The notes below the pieces were generated by a model. It ran no database searches and was not told where the DNA came from. It was given only the letters and a program-made list of their open reading frames with translations. Of a stretch of DNA of 64,000 nt, positions 33,310 through 45,901 are shown piece after piece (position 1 is the first letter of the stretch; the number at the start of each line of letters is the position of its first letter). The DNA lies in assembly GCA_037176885.1 (NCBI GenBank), contig JAWWNJ010000034.1:124001-188000 (forward strand), written 5' to 3'. Source of the DNA: Favolaschia claudopus (Eukaryota; Basidiomycota; Agaricomycetes; Agaricales; Mycenaceae). The position numbers and the translations under genes are program-made.

Positions 33310-35325
33310 ATGCTAACCGGGCTCGTATTTTTGGCGATCTCCTTCCTCGCCTGCTCAGCCGTTGTGATTCCGGAAGAGACTGCTGCGCCGGGACTGAATG
33401 GACCGAGGAGAATGGGGCGTCGGTGCACAGGACAGATTGATTCTTTGGCGGATGTCGCGGCGGCGCAACGGTGCACTACGATCAATGTACGTAACTAGAC
33501 TTCCCTTGCAAAGCTTGAAGTTTGAATTTACTGACGGTGTTTTCAGATCGGCGGATTCACGGTACCAGCTGGACAGACATTCAATCTGAGCCCTCCGGAT
33601 GGTGCAGTTGTGTCGCTCACAGGAGCGCTCACTTTTGGCTTCCAGGTAGGTTCTCCTATGTTGAATGTTCCGTTTCCACTGTGCTGAGTAAACTAAGACG
33701 TGGGCAGGACCGTTGATGGTAAATATTCTCGATTGTTTCCCCGCTCATTCACAGTCTCATGTGTGTGTGTATTCTAGGTAATCACGGGTAACAATCTCAC
33801 TTGTGAGTAGTGCCTCAGATATTTCCGCTGTTAAAACTTTGGCTAATCTCGTCTATACAAGTCAACGGAAACGGACATGAGTTGGTGGGTCAGGGAGAGC
33901 TGTACTGGGTGAGCAATATGTCACCAACCTCTCTAACCACGATCATTCATCGAAATATAAAGGATGGGGTAAATTCAATTCAATTTCTCTTCGCTCGGGA
34001 TCGAATGATTGTTCACTGTTTCGTCGCAGCAAGGCGGAGGCGGTGGTGTCGTCAAGCATGCACCGATGCTCCGAATCAACATGGGAGGGAGTTTCTCGAA
34101 TATCAAGATCAAAAACTCTCCGGAGCGCGCAATTGCAATCAGTGAGGAATTAGTCTGCAAATCAAAGCGCTCACCCACGAAAACGCATGCTGGCTGTAGA
34201 TGGAAACTCTTTGACCGTCAGCGGTATCAACATCGACAATTGTATTTATCTATTTTCCGATCGCTTCGTCTCGTTTCGTGTATCTGAAATTCTGTTCAGC
34301 TGCCGGTGACGCTCCGAATAGCAAGTCAGGTAGTTCTGCTGCGGGTTCGTTGGAATGTTACTTTATCGACTTATGAACTAAACCCGATCATTGATATACT
34401 ACAGGACACAACACCGACGGGTTCGGCGTTTCTGGTGGCGACTCTATCACCATCTCCGGAAATACTGTCAAAAACCAAGGTGAGTGCAACATCTGGCCCC
34501 ATATTACTTTCCAAACGGCAACTGAACCGCGGCTTAGATGACTGTCTCGCAATCAACAAAGGCACCAACATTGTTTTTACCGGCAACACTTGCAGCGGCG
34601 GACACGGAATCTCCATTGTCTGTCTTCATATCCTTTTCAGCATCGGCCCAGAAGTTGACGTAGGATCGATTCAGGGCTCAATCAAAGACAACACTACCGT
34701 TTCTGGCGTTCAGATTACGGGGAACACTGTTACGAATAGGTAATTCCTCTGCGCGCCGGTACGCGGAAGCTCGTTTTTAAATTCCCTGGGATTAAACTAG
34801 CGTTAACGGCCTCCGCATCAAAACAATCGCCACTGCAACTGGTTCCCTCGTCAACAACGTTGTATACTCGAACAACAAGCTGTCGAGCATCACTTCGTTC
34901 GGCGTGATAATTGACCAGAGTTATCCTGCGACGTTGGGTACGTTCATTGAAGTAAATCATATAGCTTGACACCACTCACTAAATATTCGTATGGTGTATA
35001 GGAACGCCAGGAACCGGAGTCGTGATCAACGTGAGCGTTAACTGACTTGAACACGGTCTCAATCATGCTTCCGTTTCTGTAGGGCGTGACATTCAGCAGC
35101 GGAAACAGTGTCGCTGTTGGCTCCTCCGCGAAACGCGTCTCGGTCAATTGTGGTTCCACGTCAAGCTGCACCGGGTAAGTGATTCACTCAGATTAATATT
35201 TGCCCTTTCAAACAATCGCACCAATACTCATGCACCGTAGAAAATGGGACTTCTCGGGCTTGACGGTGACTGGCGGGTCCGCGGGTACGGTAAAAAATGC
35301 ACCGGTCAGCGGGGGGTCGTTCTAG
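33310..35325 (+). CDS. Endopolygalacturonase, GH28, copy 1
   Basis: Secreted enzyme that hydrolyses alpha-1,4 bonds of homogalacturonan in plant cell walls. It has a signal peptide ([19 protein letters not shown]) and a likely Kex2-type site before the mature part (RRMGRRCTG). GH28 signatures are all present: NTDGF (near 34410), DDC (34537-34545), GHGISIGS, formed only when the intron 34616 to about 34674 is removed, and RIKT. These supply the catalytic Asp residues, the His and the substrate-binding Arg/Lys. The end is [21 protein letters not shown] and TAG 35323-35325. About ten short introns. Inverted paralogue at 37192-39210 shares promoter words and intron positions. Confidence 0.88.
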
Positions 35326-35577
35326 TCTTAGTGTATCACTTCTAGATGCCCGTTGGTTTGGTCTGCTGTTTCTGTACTTCTGTGTATATGATGAAATCAA
35401 AATGTCGTTGTATGTATGTAAGTACATATATCAATAGGTGCGAGACCGTTGTTTCTTGAATCTTGCTCACCATCGTTCATCACAACATATTTGACGACCC
35501 AATTGTCGACCCAAACTTCGGCTGCGAATCGAGTATCATTTGGGCGACGACAAGGACGTACAGTAGAGAAGTTAACA

Positions 35578-36816
35578 TCAAACCTCATCCGGATCCTCCC
35601 CATCAACACAGGACACCATCTGACAAACTCGTTCAGGCAACACAGAAGGAATCAGCGATTCAAATTTCTCCCGCGCGAGCCGCGCAAGACCTTTGAAGCA
35701 AAATGGTGATCCCTCCACGACGAATTGGAGGTCCCGTATTCCGGAAAATTGAGATGAAGTCAGAAGGGATGAGAGGTGGTGGAAGGAGGGATAGGGAGGA
35801 GCGTTCCTCCAGCTCTCTGTCTCTACTCCAAGGATGAGTGTCTCGATTTTGGATGGAGTTGAGGTTGAGTTTGAATGCGCCATGATTTTTGAGAATAGAG
35901 TTTCGAATGAAGGGCTGAGGGATATGTCAAAAGACGGGGGTAAAACGTTGAATCGCACTGCGCATCCAATTTGGATGCACGTCACGTTGGTGTTTGAGTA
36001 GAAGTCCAGGGAGGATACGAAGCCTAACGTATAGCGTCCATGAGCTCATAAATTGTTTTAAGGTAGAAATTTACGGATATCTGCTTCGGATTCGCATTTG
36101 AGATGCAGGGCTTTGAGGTCTCCCGCGAGAAAGGCTAGATAACGCGAGATGGTCTGCAGCAGGCCAACGCGATGCATATCCGCAGGCAAATCCAGCGTCA
36201 AGCTCGATGTGCGAAACCTGAGCAGAAGGCTCTCGAGGGGCGGATACTTGTCGTTGAATTCCAGGCCCAACGCCGTCAGATCGAAAAGCGGAAACTGCGC
36301 GAGCTGCAAAGGTTCAGGGATGTCTTTTGACGGCACGCGGTACAACACGAGGCGTCGTAAGGTCGGCTGGAGGCTAGACATGAAGGTGGTGAAGCCATTG
36401 AAAGTGGGGAATGTTCCAAACAATTCGAATTCGGTGAGTTCTGGGAGCACTGGGAGGTCGTCTGGCGGATCGCACCACAGAGAGAGTGCGCGAAGGCGGG
36501 TGAATTGTTGGAGGAGGGGTAAGACTTTATGATATGGATCTGAGGGGCCGTCGCACCAGGACACAATCCGGAGACGCCGTGCGGTAGTTAGCAGAGTGAG
36601 ATGTGGCGAGTGAAGACACTCAAGAAAAACAGGCGCGTGGTTAGCACCCAACACGAATGCCATGTGGTTTCGTGCTAGCACAAGCCATTCATGAGAGACG
36701 AGGGTGCAGGGGAGAAGATCCTTGTGAGACAGAGATAGAAGGCGGAGATGATAGATTGCTAGCTCTATCAACTCAGACGGCAAACGAGAGGTTGTGAGTA
36801 CAGCTTCAGAGGACAT
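35578..36816 (-). CDS. F-box-like protein between the polygalacturonases
   Basis: N-terminus SRLPSELIELAIYHLRLLS..DLLPCTLVSHEWLVLARNHMAFV is the usual degenerate F-box of Agaricomycetes; such proteins normally act as SCF ubiquitin-ligase adaptors. The rest is LRR-like (LLQQFTRLRALSLWCDPP, LPELTEFELFGTFP, FPLFDLTALGLEF, LKALHLKCES). Two exons, 36816-36075 and 36023-35578, with a 51-bp intron (36074-36024) that joins as ATC C|GC in phase. Stop TGA at 35578-35580. Confidence 0.65.
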
Positions 36817-37191
36817 CGTGGTGGATGCAAGGTGGGATGGGATGACAAGAGCGAAAAACTAGCATCAAGCTGGACGATCACAAATCAGATTTCGATCAAG
36901 CCGATTTGTTCCGGCTCAGCGTGTAAGCGGCAGATTGCCGCACTCGGGGTTGGGGTAAGCGGCGGAGGATGAGACGTCAAAGGCAAGAAGTATCATTTTG
37001 AACATTCACTGCCTACCTACCTACCTACGCTAACGCACTCGACTAAGTAATATAATTGTGGGGAGAGCAGTAGGGAATAGGTAAGTACCCAAAATGATAG
37101 GTATTGGATCTGGTTTCGGATTGTTCAAACATACACCGCAAAACAAGCCACATGAACGCTAATCAAGCAAGCGCAGAGTATTCCACGCAAT

Positions 37192-39210
37192 TTAGAACGA
37201 TCCCCCGCTGACTGGTGCATTTTTAACCGTACCAGCAGACCCGCCAGTCACCGTCAAGCCCGAGAAGTCCCATTTTCTACAGCACCAATTCATGACTTCG
37301 AAGAAACGAGCCTGATTGAATGAATCACTTACCCGGTGCAGCTCGACGTGGAACCACAGTTAACCGACACGCGTTTGGCGGAAGATCCGACGGCGACGGT
37401 GTTTGACCCGCTGAATGTTACACCCTGATATCCGAGTGAGCGACGGCTCTAGTCGAAGTCAGATATCACTCACACTAATCACGACCCCGGTCCCTGGCGT
37501 CCCTGTACGCGACAGCAACAGTGAACATTTCAATATGGTTTCAACAGAGAAACACACATACCCAAAGTCGAAGGATAGCTCTGATCAATGATAACACCGA
37601 ATTGCGTGATGCTCGATAATTTATTATTTGAGTACACGACGTTGCTAACTTGCGAGCCCGTTGCAGTGGCGATTGTCTTGATGCGGAGACCGTTAGCACT
37701 ATTTTATGATATCCCGAGGAACCTCAGCTTTCACGGAAGACCACAGGAGGAGAGAGCTAAACTGACCTGTTCGTGACAGTATTTCCGGTGATTTGAACGC
37801 CAGAGACAGTGGTGTTGGAATTGACGGAGCCCTGAATCAGAATTTGTTCATGGTCAACTCCGACCTCGACACCGGAGAAAGAAAGAAATACTGACAATCG
37901 AAATCCCGTGCCCGCCGCTGCAAGTGTTACCGGTAAAAACGATGTTCGTCCCTCTGTTGATCGCGAGACAGTCGTCTAATTGTGTTGAACATCATCCGAC
38001 TGTTATTATAGAATAGAAGAAAGAACGAGTAGGAAGTTAACGCACCCTGATTTTTAATAGTATTTCCAGAGAGTGTGACATCGTGTGCCGAGACGTCGAA
38101 TCCGTCCGTGTTGTGGCCTTGAAATCACATTGAATCCGGTCATTGATTCATTCATTCTGAAGCGTCCGACATGGAACTGACCTGCAGCTGAGCTCCCGGA
38201 CTTGCTATTCGGCGCATCGCCGTCCGCTGAAAAAGATCAGCTACAAAGAGCCAAAAAATCAAGATGAACCACCGACAGTTATCGATGTTAATCCCGCTAA
38301 CAGTCAACGAGTTTCCGCCTACACTTGTGAGCTGCCTGGAAAGATAAAAAGAACATGGATGCACTCACCAACAGAAATCGCACGCGCCGGCGAGTTCTTA
38401 ATCTTGATATTCGAGAAACTGCCGCCGTTGTTGATTCGGAGCATCGGTGCGGGTTTGGTTACGCCTCCGTTTCCGCCTTGCTGGAGTAGAGTGCCGCCGG
38501 TCGGATGAGTCTTGACATGGCGGACGAGGTGAAGTTACTTACCCCATCCTGAAATCGATGATAAACAATCGTGTTGGCACAGTGAAAATAGTTAGTGCTC
38601 ACCCAGTACAGCTCGCCCTGACCAACCAACTCGTGTCCGTTTCCATTGACTTGAATTATCGATGAGTTGAGCCGAAGAGATAACTCGGACAGTAGAATTA
38701 GCTGAGGCACTTACACGTAACATTGTTGCCGGTGACCACCTGGCCTCAAATGAACAGAGAAATGAAAGTGGTGAGAGGATATTCACCATCAACGGTCCTG
38801 CCCAAGTCTTCGATATTCAATCAGTCATCATGTCGAGATTATGGTTAAGAGAGAGGGAAAGCTACCTGGAAGCCAAAAGTGAGCGCTCCCGTGAGCGACA
38901 CAACAGCACCATCCGGAGCGGCGAGAGTGAAGGTTTGTCCCGCTGGTACCGTGAATCCACCGATCTAATAAAACGTAAATCATGCAATGCAATCCAGGAC
39001 GCCTAATCGTATCTGGGATGCGATTGAACAGAAAAAACTTACATTAATCGTAGTGCACTGCTGCGCCGCCGCGACGTCCGCCAAAGACTTGATCGTTCCC
39101 GTACACCGCTTCCCGATCCTCCGTGGCCCATTCAACCCAGGCTCTTCCGGAATGACGACCGCGGAGCAGCTGAGGAAGGTGGTTGCCAGGATTACGAGTG
39201 TGGTCAACAT
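37192..39210 (-). CDS. Endopolygalacturonase, GH28, copy 2
   Basis: Inverted paralogue of 33310-35325, tail to tail with it. Signal peptide [19 protein letters not shown], processing site [23 protein letters not shown], then NTDGF, DDC, GHGISI (completed as GHGISIGS across the intron) and a matching terminus of VTGGSAG..VSGGSF with TAA at 37192-37194. All catalytic signatures are present, so both copies look functional. ATG 39208-39210 is chosen because it aligns with copy 1; an in-frame ATG seven codons upstream exists at 39229-39231. Confidence 0.85.
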
Positions 39211-39293
39211 TTTGATAGGTGTAGCGAGCAAGGAGGTTGTCGTGTAACACTGTTGTTGTAGAGCTTAATACCTGCTTTAATACAACGAGCAGA

Positions 39294-39329
39294 CGGACCG
39301 TCACGGTGTCGCATGATGTCGCCGGACCG
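39294..39329 (-). promoter_or_regulatory. Conserved double CGGTCCG element upstream of polygalacturonase 2
   Basis: On the minus strand CGGTCCG occurs at 39329-39323 and 39300-39294, again 29 bp start to start, with CGACATCATGCGACACCG between as in copy 1. Confidence 0.5.
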
Positions 39330-39359
39330 GGGGAGAAGAGCCAAGATGCGATTTTTTCC

Positions 39360-40656
39360 GACTTTGTGTTGTCTTGCGAGTTGTTGATATGTGCCGGCGG
39401 ATATATACGCGGCCCGTAAACGGTGGTATCGAGGTGTGGTACAGTTGCTAGAGCCATTCTAGCAGTTGGTTACGACGGAAGTTTCGTTCCACGTGAATAC
39501 GAGACGGCGGAGTATCCCGATGAAAATCCGACATGGGTAGAATACTAGAATGGGCGGTGAGTTCCGCGAATCACAGCAGATGAATTTCGAAAGGCGACGA
39601 CAGTAGAAGCGAATCATCGATACTGAGTACACAGAGTGATTATGAGCTGAGAGAATATGCTGAAATGCCAAGCTCAAGAAGAGCAGAGAAGAGCCCCAGT
39701 GCGATTACTTATGGCAAGTGGTTCATGAGACGAGTCTTCATCCACGAGAGACGCAGTAGAGTTGAGAATTGATGCCGGTGAACAAGAAGGACGAACAAAT
39801 GCCTCCACCTTGTTACAAGAAGGATAGTCGAGGAATCTCCGGAAGAAGTTTTGGTGGACTTCAGTCCCGAAAATTGAAAACTGTGACTGTTTTGAAGAAA
39901 AGAAAGGCAAGTTGAAGGCAAGAAAAGACGAGCTTTTCTGTGGGGGGAAGTTGGAACTGATCCGGCAAGGTCCAGCAAGAGTAAACGCGGAGTATAGTAT
40001 TTACATTGCGGATCGTGGAAGCCTTTGAGGAGGCGTCGAATGAACGGCGAGGAAGGACGTGGACGTCGAAAGCAAGTTGGCAGTTTGTTTGGCTCAGCTT
40101 AGATCAGAGGGGCATGTACAGTAAGCTTGGTGCGGCGGCCCGTGATTTTCAATCAAACTTGAAGCGATCACGAACGTCACAGATCGTGTGACCAGAATTC
40201 TCTCTCTTTCTCCACGTCCATCTTCGAGGTCTCTCCCTCTTCATGGTTTAATGTTTTCGCTCTTTGCGCAGCTCATCTGCTGCGGGAAACGCTCGCGCGC
40301 TATCCCCCCTGATGCACCATCCACGGTACGTCGCCGAAACACCCTTTTTGACCAAGAAGTAACCGAGTTTTTTTTGTCCTTCTTCTTAGGTGATCCCGAA
40401 CGAACGCACGCCCCTTCTTGACGACCCCAGAGAGCAAGCGTACGTCGTCCCGACTCGTGTCTGCGACGAGATACTCGGTTACAACGCCAAAAAAAAAAAT
40501 CAGGCCCGACGTTTCCGTTGACCATCAATCGCTCAGTGATAGATTAGGCACAATCGTGCGGGCAAAAGAGGGGTGCGTCCTATCGCCATACTATATCATT
40601 GTGTGGCTTTTTTTGCTCATCACTTGGCGTTGTGGCCCCCTATCTTACCCAGCAAA
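39360..40656. other. Intergenic, no recognised gene
   Basis: The first part (to about 39460) is still promoter-like sequence shared with polygalacturonase 1. Short frames on both strands (for example 39674-39910 minus) show no domain. A possible 5' exon of the next ORF cannot be placed. Confidence 0.4.
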
Positions 40657-41097
40657 ATGGTCAGCGTAAGCTCACGGACGCCATTCACACTGCACGATGC
40701 AGAGCAAGCACAGCTGCCCACCACGTCGACTGCCAACGAAGACGACGGCGTCCAGGATGTCACGATCAGTCGCCGTCCACCCGTGTTGACGATGACACCC
40801 GCTCGCTCGCACGGGAGCTTCAGCTATCTTCGCTCCGACAGCCAGAGTCAGCATTCCTCTGAATCCCGCTCGGGCTCCCGCTCGCCTTCACGACAACGAG
40901 CGCAGTCTGGCAGCTCTGTTCCCCCGTCGTCAAGCTCAGGGAGGAGATCAGGCGCCGCCGCGAGACGTTTCAAATCGCCCGACAGAAGCGAATGGTTCGC
41001 CGAGAGCGAGTCGGAGGTGGAGGTGTCAGTGGACGATGAGGTGCGTAGTATCCCCATTCCCAATGCTCTGAAAGATAATTCGAATTTAACCTGCTGA
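40657..41097 (+). CDS. Ser/Arg-rich hypothetical ORF
   Basis: Open frame from ATG 40657 with low-complexity composition: many SR, SS and DE runs (SSESRSGSRSPSRQRAQSGSS, EWFAESESEVEVSVDDE). No domain was recognised; likely disordered. A CTTACCCAG acceptor-like site directly before the ATG and a GTGCGTAG donor-like site after VSVDDE (41040) suggest that this may be one exon of a larger gene. The coordinates are those of the open frame only. Confidence 0.35.
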   Translation: MVSVSSRTPFTLHDAEQAQLPTTSTANEDDGVQDVTISRRPPVLTMTPARSHGSFSYLRSDSQSQHSSESRSGSRSPSRQRAQSGSSVPPSSSSGRRSGAAARRFKSPDRSEWFAESESEVEVSVDDEVRSIPIPNALKDNSNLTC

Positions 41098-43130
41098 ATC
41101 GAAGTCCGTATCCCCCACACCCCACTCCCCGACCAGCAAAACTCCCACCGCGCCGCCAGCGCCTATTCTCCAAATTCAAGACGTTAAAGGCATTGCGTTT
41201 GATTGGGATTCCTGAATCCTGATTCCTCACTCCGCCCGTTACACTTACTCCTCGACGACGAATCACCCACGGACTACATACACTTATTTATCTATCACAC
41301 GGACATTAGCTGAAAGAACCTACGACCCCACCCAAAATTTTGGGCGCCAACAAAAAGCACGCGCCTCCACGCTCCTTCCCTATACTTACTTACTTACTTA
41401 CACCTCCTCCACCGACTCACCGCTCCTTGTGCATATGATTATTTCTTTCGACTTCCTTCCTTCATCTTCCCTTTCTCCCTTCTACTTCTACTTGCTTTCT
41501 TACATCTATCGTGGACTCGAACTGGTACCATTCTGGATTCCTCACCCACCACAGCCATCGCTATCTGTCACGACGCATACATCACTGACTCGTCTCGGAT
41601 CCCTCACCTCACCTGCACTCGCTCCGACTTTGCTTACTTACACTCACGACGACGGACGGACATCCCCACCCCCACATCGGAATAAGCAGTTGTATTATAT
41701 TGATCACATATTGCATTTGCGGAATTCAAACCCTGGGACTTTTGTGTGCTAAAATTGACTGCCACTATGTGCCACCGACGGACTTACTTTTATTTGCTTA
41801 ACGGATCGCTTCGAGGTCGCTCGATGAAATGAATCTCGAATAGTTCGAATTCAGCGGCGCGCTGTGGCTTTCAATTCAACCATTCAAGTTTGTCTCCGCC
41901 GCATCAAACCTCGTTCAAACCTCTAGCCAACCAAACCTAAGCGAACCCCAGGTGGAGTTCAAGCTTCGATTTCAGGCAGAAACCGAGCCTCACCGAGCCT
42001 CCGAGTCGGCAACACTGTAACCAATTTGGATAGGAATAAAAACGTCCTATGGATTCAGGAATTGTTCCACCTCAAGGAGTTCCCTATAACATCCGTGTTC
42101 CTCGTCGACTGTGAGGATCGAATTAAAGTGGTCATGTCACAAGCGTAGCCAAAGGAAGCGCTGAGGCGCATTCGTAGTATAGTCGGCGGCGAGAAGAGAA
42201 GAGAAGGAACATCGCAAATCATTGCGACTCGCAAGGCGATTGGAATATTATACTGTCAGATTTAGAAATGATCAGGATCGGCGCCAAATTCATGTCTCAT
42301 TATCGGACTGAGGGTAAGTACTACACTGTGCCAAAATGATTTTGGTTCGTGTAGCTGGCCACTGCAGAAAGCACGATGCTGCATAGGTTGATAGGTCAGA
42401 AGCTACCCGATAATCCTGGAGTCCCGAACGTCGCCCCCAGTTTTATTACGAGGATAGAACAAGACTTCTTGAAATAGTTCAACTTTCAATGTGCGGTCTC
42501 GGATGCCCTTGCCTCTCCACTCGGGCCGTCACCCCCACCACTTACCCTCAGACGTGTTGACGTATACGCGCTTTATTCTGTCCACCTCCATATTAATACG
42601 CGATCGACAGCGAAATCCCCTCCGAGTGGCATATGAAACGAGAGTCGAGACTTCAATGTGTTCGGTGCTCAAACCTTGAAGTCCTTCAGTTAATCTCTAG
42701 GCTGCAATGATTTGAATTCGCGAGTACTTGGAGCCTCGGTGCTACAGACTTAAATTCAGCGACTGATGCAGATCGTTCCCTACATTTACTTCAGAGCAGT
42801 CCTCAACACACGTTGAACGGAAAAAATAAACCCCACTTCTCGAAGCGGTGTGTATTTCCTTCATCCTGCAAGAGGGTACGAATTGAGAGTGTAGTTTGTA
42901 CGCCGCGGGGTATTTTGAATCTGTCTCCGCTGACCCCGCAATGAATGCAAATGTCCTGCGTGAGCGAGAGCCAGGATTAGAGGCATACAAAGTGTATAAA
43001 GACGAGGCATACCCAGCAGTGTTGAACCAGAACCCAGTTCCCACTCTTCTTGAGGTTAGCAGCAATCCCCACCTCTCCTCGCGTACACTGACCTCGATTC
43101 TCTCAGAAACCCAAGCAAATCCACTCAACA
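41098..43130. other. Long intergenic region with simple repeats
   Basis: Contains a (CTTA)4 tract at about 41387-41402 and C/T-rich DNA to 41700. No gene was recognised. The last 200 bp are the 5' region of the small secreted protein gene, with TATAAAGA-like sequence near 42996. Confidence 0.5.
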
Positions 43131-43531
43131 ATGCAATTCAACCTCGCCATCATCACCGCCGCCATCGTCGCTGCCGCCGCTCCAGCGACCGCGGTTACCT
43201 TCCAGGCCTTCGCGGGCGCAGACTGCACCGGCACCGTTCTCGCCACCAGCAATGGCGCCGGTCCCAACGAATGTGTCTTTTTCACCAACGCCGGCTCGGC
43301 CAAGTCCATCAGCTTCTCTGGAATCCCCAGCGGCGACAAGAGAGAGTTCTACAAGTCCGGCGGGCCCAACGATGTATGCACCGGTAGTCCCTCCGTCGTC
43401 ACTGGTAGCGGCTCTGGCTGCGCCTCGGCACCTGCTGGGTAAGCTGTGGAGTTTTTTTATTCACTGTACCCTTTGCTGAATTCAATGCTTGCAGGTTCAA
43501 CCTCGAAAGCTTCCAGTACGTGAAAGCTTGA
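43131..43531 (+). CDS. Small secreted protein
   Basis: Two exons, 43131-43438 and 43495-43531, joined as GG|G, giving about 114 residues. A clear signal peptide (MQFNLAIITAAIVAAAAPATA) is followed by a small mature domain with four Cys, read as GADCTGTV, NECVFF, DVCTGS and GSGCASAP, so two disulfides are possible. No enzyme motif. Cys-containing small secreted proteins are common in basidiomycete secretomes and some act as effectors, but the role here is unknown. The intron is a standard GTAAGC..TTGCAG. Confidence 0.7.
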
Positions 43532-43706
43532 AGCTTGAGGCCGAAGCCTACACGGCGAGATATAAGTTGTTAGAATCGAATCGATCGGTCAATGTATAAA
43601 TGAATTGAAACTGTTATATGCGCGTTGTTCATCTTGTGTCGGCCCTCACGGACCAAGTCAATGTTCCTATATTGTTTCAGTACTGACTGTCCAACACATA
43701 CTTAGC

Positions 43707-45901
43707 CTACACTGTTGCCAACAACGCATCCTCAAGCTCTTTGATACTCGACAGCTCCTTTTCGCGTTCAATCTCCTTCTCTCTCGCGACCTCATTCTCA
43801 CGCTTGAGCACATAGCTGGGTGTTGTATACGGCTTGTAGTCCAGATGACGCTTCACATAGAAGCACATATACGCAGGTGATGCGAGGACGGAGCCGAGAC
43901 TCGCGGCCGTCACTCTGTCGAAACCAATCAGTTGGGAATAGACAGGGCGCAGAAATCAAGAAACAAACTTGTCGTCATCGAAGCGATACCACTGCACGGA
44001 GAGTGATATTGACAGCTCAGAAGAGGAAGAAAAATCTCGTACCTCGTCCTCATACCTGGCGTAGTTCGTATAATGTCCGTTATTGATCTGCCCTTCATGA
44101 TTGATTACTGCAAACAAGTCGTATTCGTACATCGTGATAGGGCCGGGGTACCTATCGTTTATTTTCATTCACACAGACCAGCTGAAAGAAAGAAAAGAAC
44201 GTGACGAACGCAGACATCGACCCATTACTATTCTCCTTCTCAGCATTCTTCATGACATGTGTGGTGAACGGCGCCATATCGAGTATGGCTGGGAAGCGGA
44301 CCCGGGTATCGATCTTGCGGGAGACACTCTTGTCTCCTTTGTGCTCAAAACGCTGGACGGAGATCAGTTGTGAATGAGGAAGATGAGACGTTCTACCTGA
44401 CCTTGAATTGGAAGCTCAGTACGGGTGGGAGCTTGCGGATACTCATGCGCTTCGAAGCTTCCTGCTGCATCGGGACATCGATTCACGTACGGACTATATG
44501 AGATGAAGAGGAACTTTACCTGGCCTGACTTGCCGCACTTCGAGCAGCTATATTGCTTCGACCCCAGCTTCTCGCGTTGAGTATATCTGAGACGCGTTAA
44601 TGTGTTGGACATGCATGCCTTGATTTGAGGCTCACCGCTTCAGACAAGTAGTTAGAGTATTTTCACCAGCTAACACTTCGCCAGGCTTGCCCCGCAACTC
44701 AAGACTTATATCGAGCATAGGATCCACGGTGCTGGTTTCGTTTCCGCAACGCTCGCAGACAACGTCGCTCTGCAACTGTCCCGCAAAAGTCGAATGCACG
44801 ATGCAGTTGCACGAGATATTGGTTGACCCGCGGGAGCTGCTGTGAATGTTGTTGAGGGTCGAGATGAAGAATTCATGTGCGTCTTGCTGCTGATAGCCTG
44901 CCAGCTCCGTCGACTTTCGCCATGTCGTGACAAGGAATGTGACGGGGCCGAAAGCTGTTGGTTCGTCTGAAAAAATCTTTGCGCGGGGTCAGCGAATGAC
45001 TTCAAGAGAAGACGAGGGACGTTTCAACCTCGGCGAAAAGCTTATCCATTTCGCAGCAAGTACAATCTTCTTCAATCTTGCATTGTCGGTTGTTGTGCTT
45101 GTCGCCGAGAAAGTAGTTTCGTAGTAACGGATTATGAATGAAACATTGAAGAACGACGTTCATGAAACACGTCTGGCCAAGGTTGAGAAGACCCCGGCGA
45201 CCTGAAAAGAGTAAATGAAGGCATGATAATCGTCGGTCGTCTTACGTTGACATGGAATAGTCGCGGCATTCTCTAGTGCCACTACATCATGTGCAGTCGG
45301 AACCCAAGATTGAAACCGTTCACGAGGTTTCTTGGCAACTTGTGACGAGTTTCAAAGGTGTCGTTGAAAACGAAGGGATGCATCCTTACCTTGAAATCGC
45401 GTTTGTTTCTCTTCCTCAGTTACAACGGCGGCGCGATAAAGCTCGTCAACTCTGGCATGATATATGAAGTCTTTGCACTCGGAACAAAAAATGGAGCCAG
45501 TAGTAACATCGGCGCCTGTATTTCATCAAGGATACCTCCCGTTCAAAGAAGATGCCACTCACAAAAGATGTGTTGCGACTCTTGCAAATGCTCCGAGACG
45601 TGACCACTCCTCCAGCATCCCGCATACGAGCAATGCAGACAGACAAAGGGCCGAGGGAGCGGGACTTTACATGTGCTGCAAAAAGGTATAGATACCTTCA
45701 AGAATTCTCCGTTTGGTGGGCAAAGTTCCAGCGATGCAAACGACACCTCACCTTTTTGCGCGTAGCGCCCACAGTCTTCGCTTGTTGGGCTCTGCGAGCT
45801 TCCCAGGCCACTACCTCCTGAAACTTCCTCAGAGGGCCAGAAGCTAGGTCGCCTAGGCCGACCAAGGCGGCGATGTGTGGGCACCCTTGAATCCCGTTCA
45901 T
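43707..45901 (-). CDS. UBP8: Ubp8/USP22-like ubiquitin hydrolase (SAGA deubiquitinase)
   Basis: Removes ubiquitin from histone H2B as part of the SAGA coactivator; acts in the nucleus. The N-terminus has a zf-UBP: GCPHIAAL, then STCKVPLPRPFVCLHCSYAGCW and GHVSEHLQESQHIFC, with the Cys/His ligands in family order, as in Ubp8 and USP22. The catalytic Cys box is GLLNLGQTCFMNVVLQCF (about 45160-45190). Zn-binding Cys pairs (QSDVVCERCGNET, KYSCSKCGKSGQ) sit in the peptidase insert. The His box is VINHEGQINNGHYTNYAR, followed by QWYRFDDDKV. The C-terminus ends EDALLATV and TAG 43707-43709. The start is ATG 45899-45901 (MNGIQGCPH); an open frame continues upstream to 46086 but lacks family similarity. 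Intron phase after ATRKK is not settled. Confidence 0.8.

Noticed and set aside
45160..45190. Inactive deubiquitinase because of Gln in NLGQTCFMN
   Set aside because: The residue before Thr-Cys is variable in this family; the catalytic Cys and the His box are intact.
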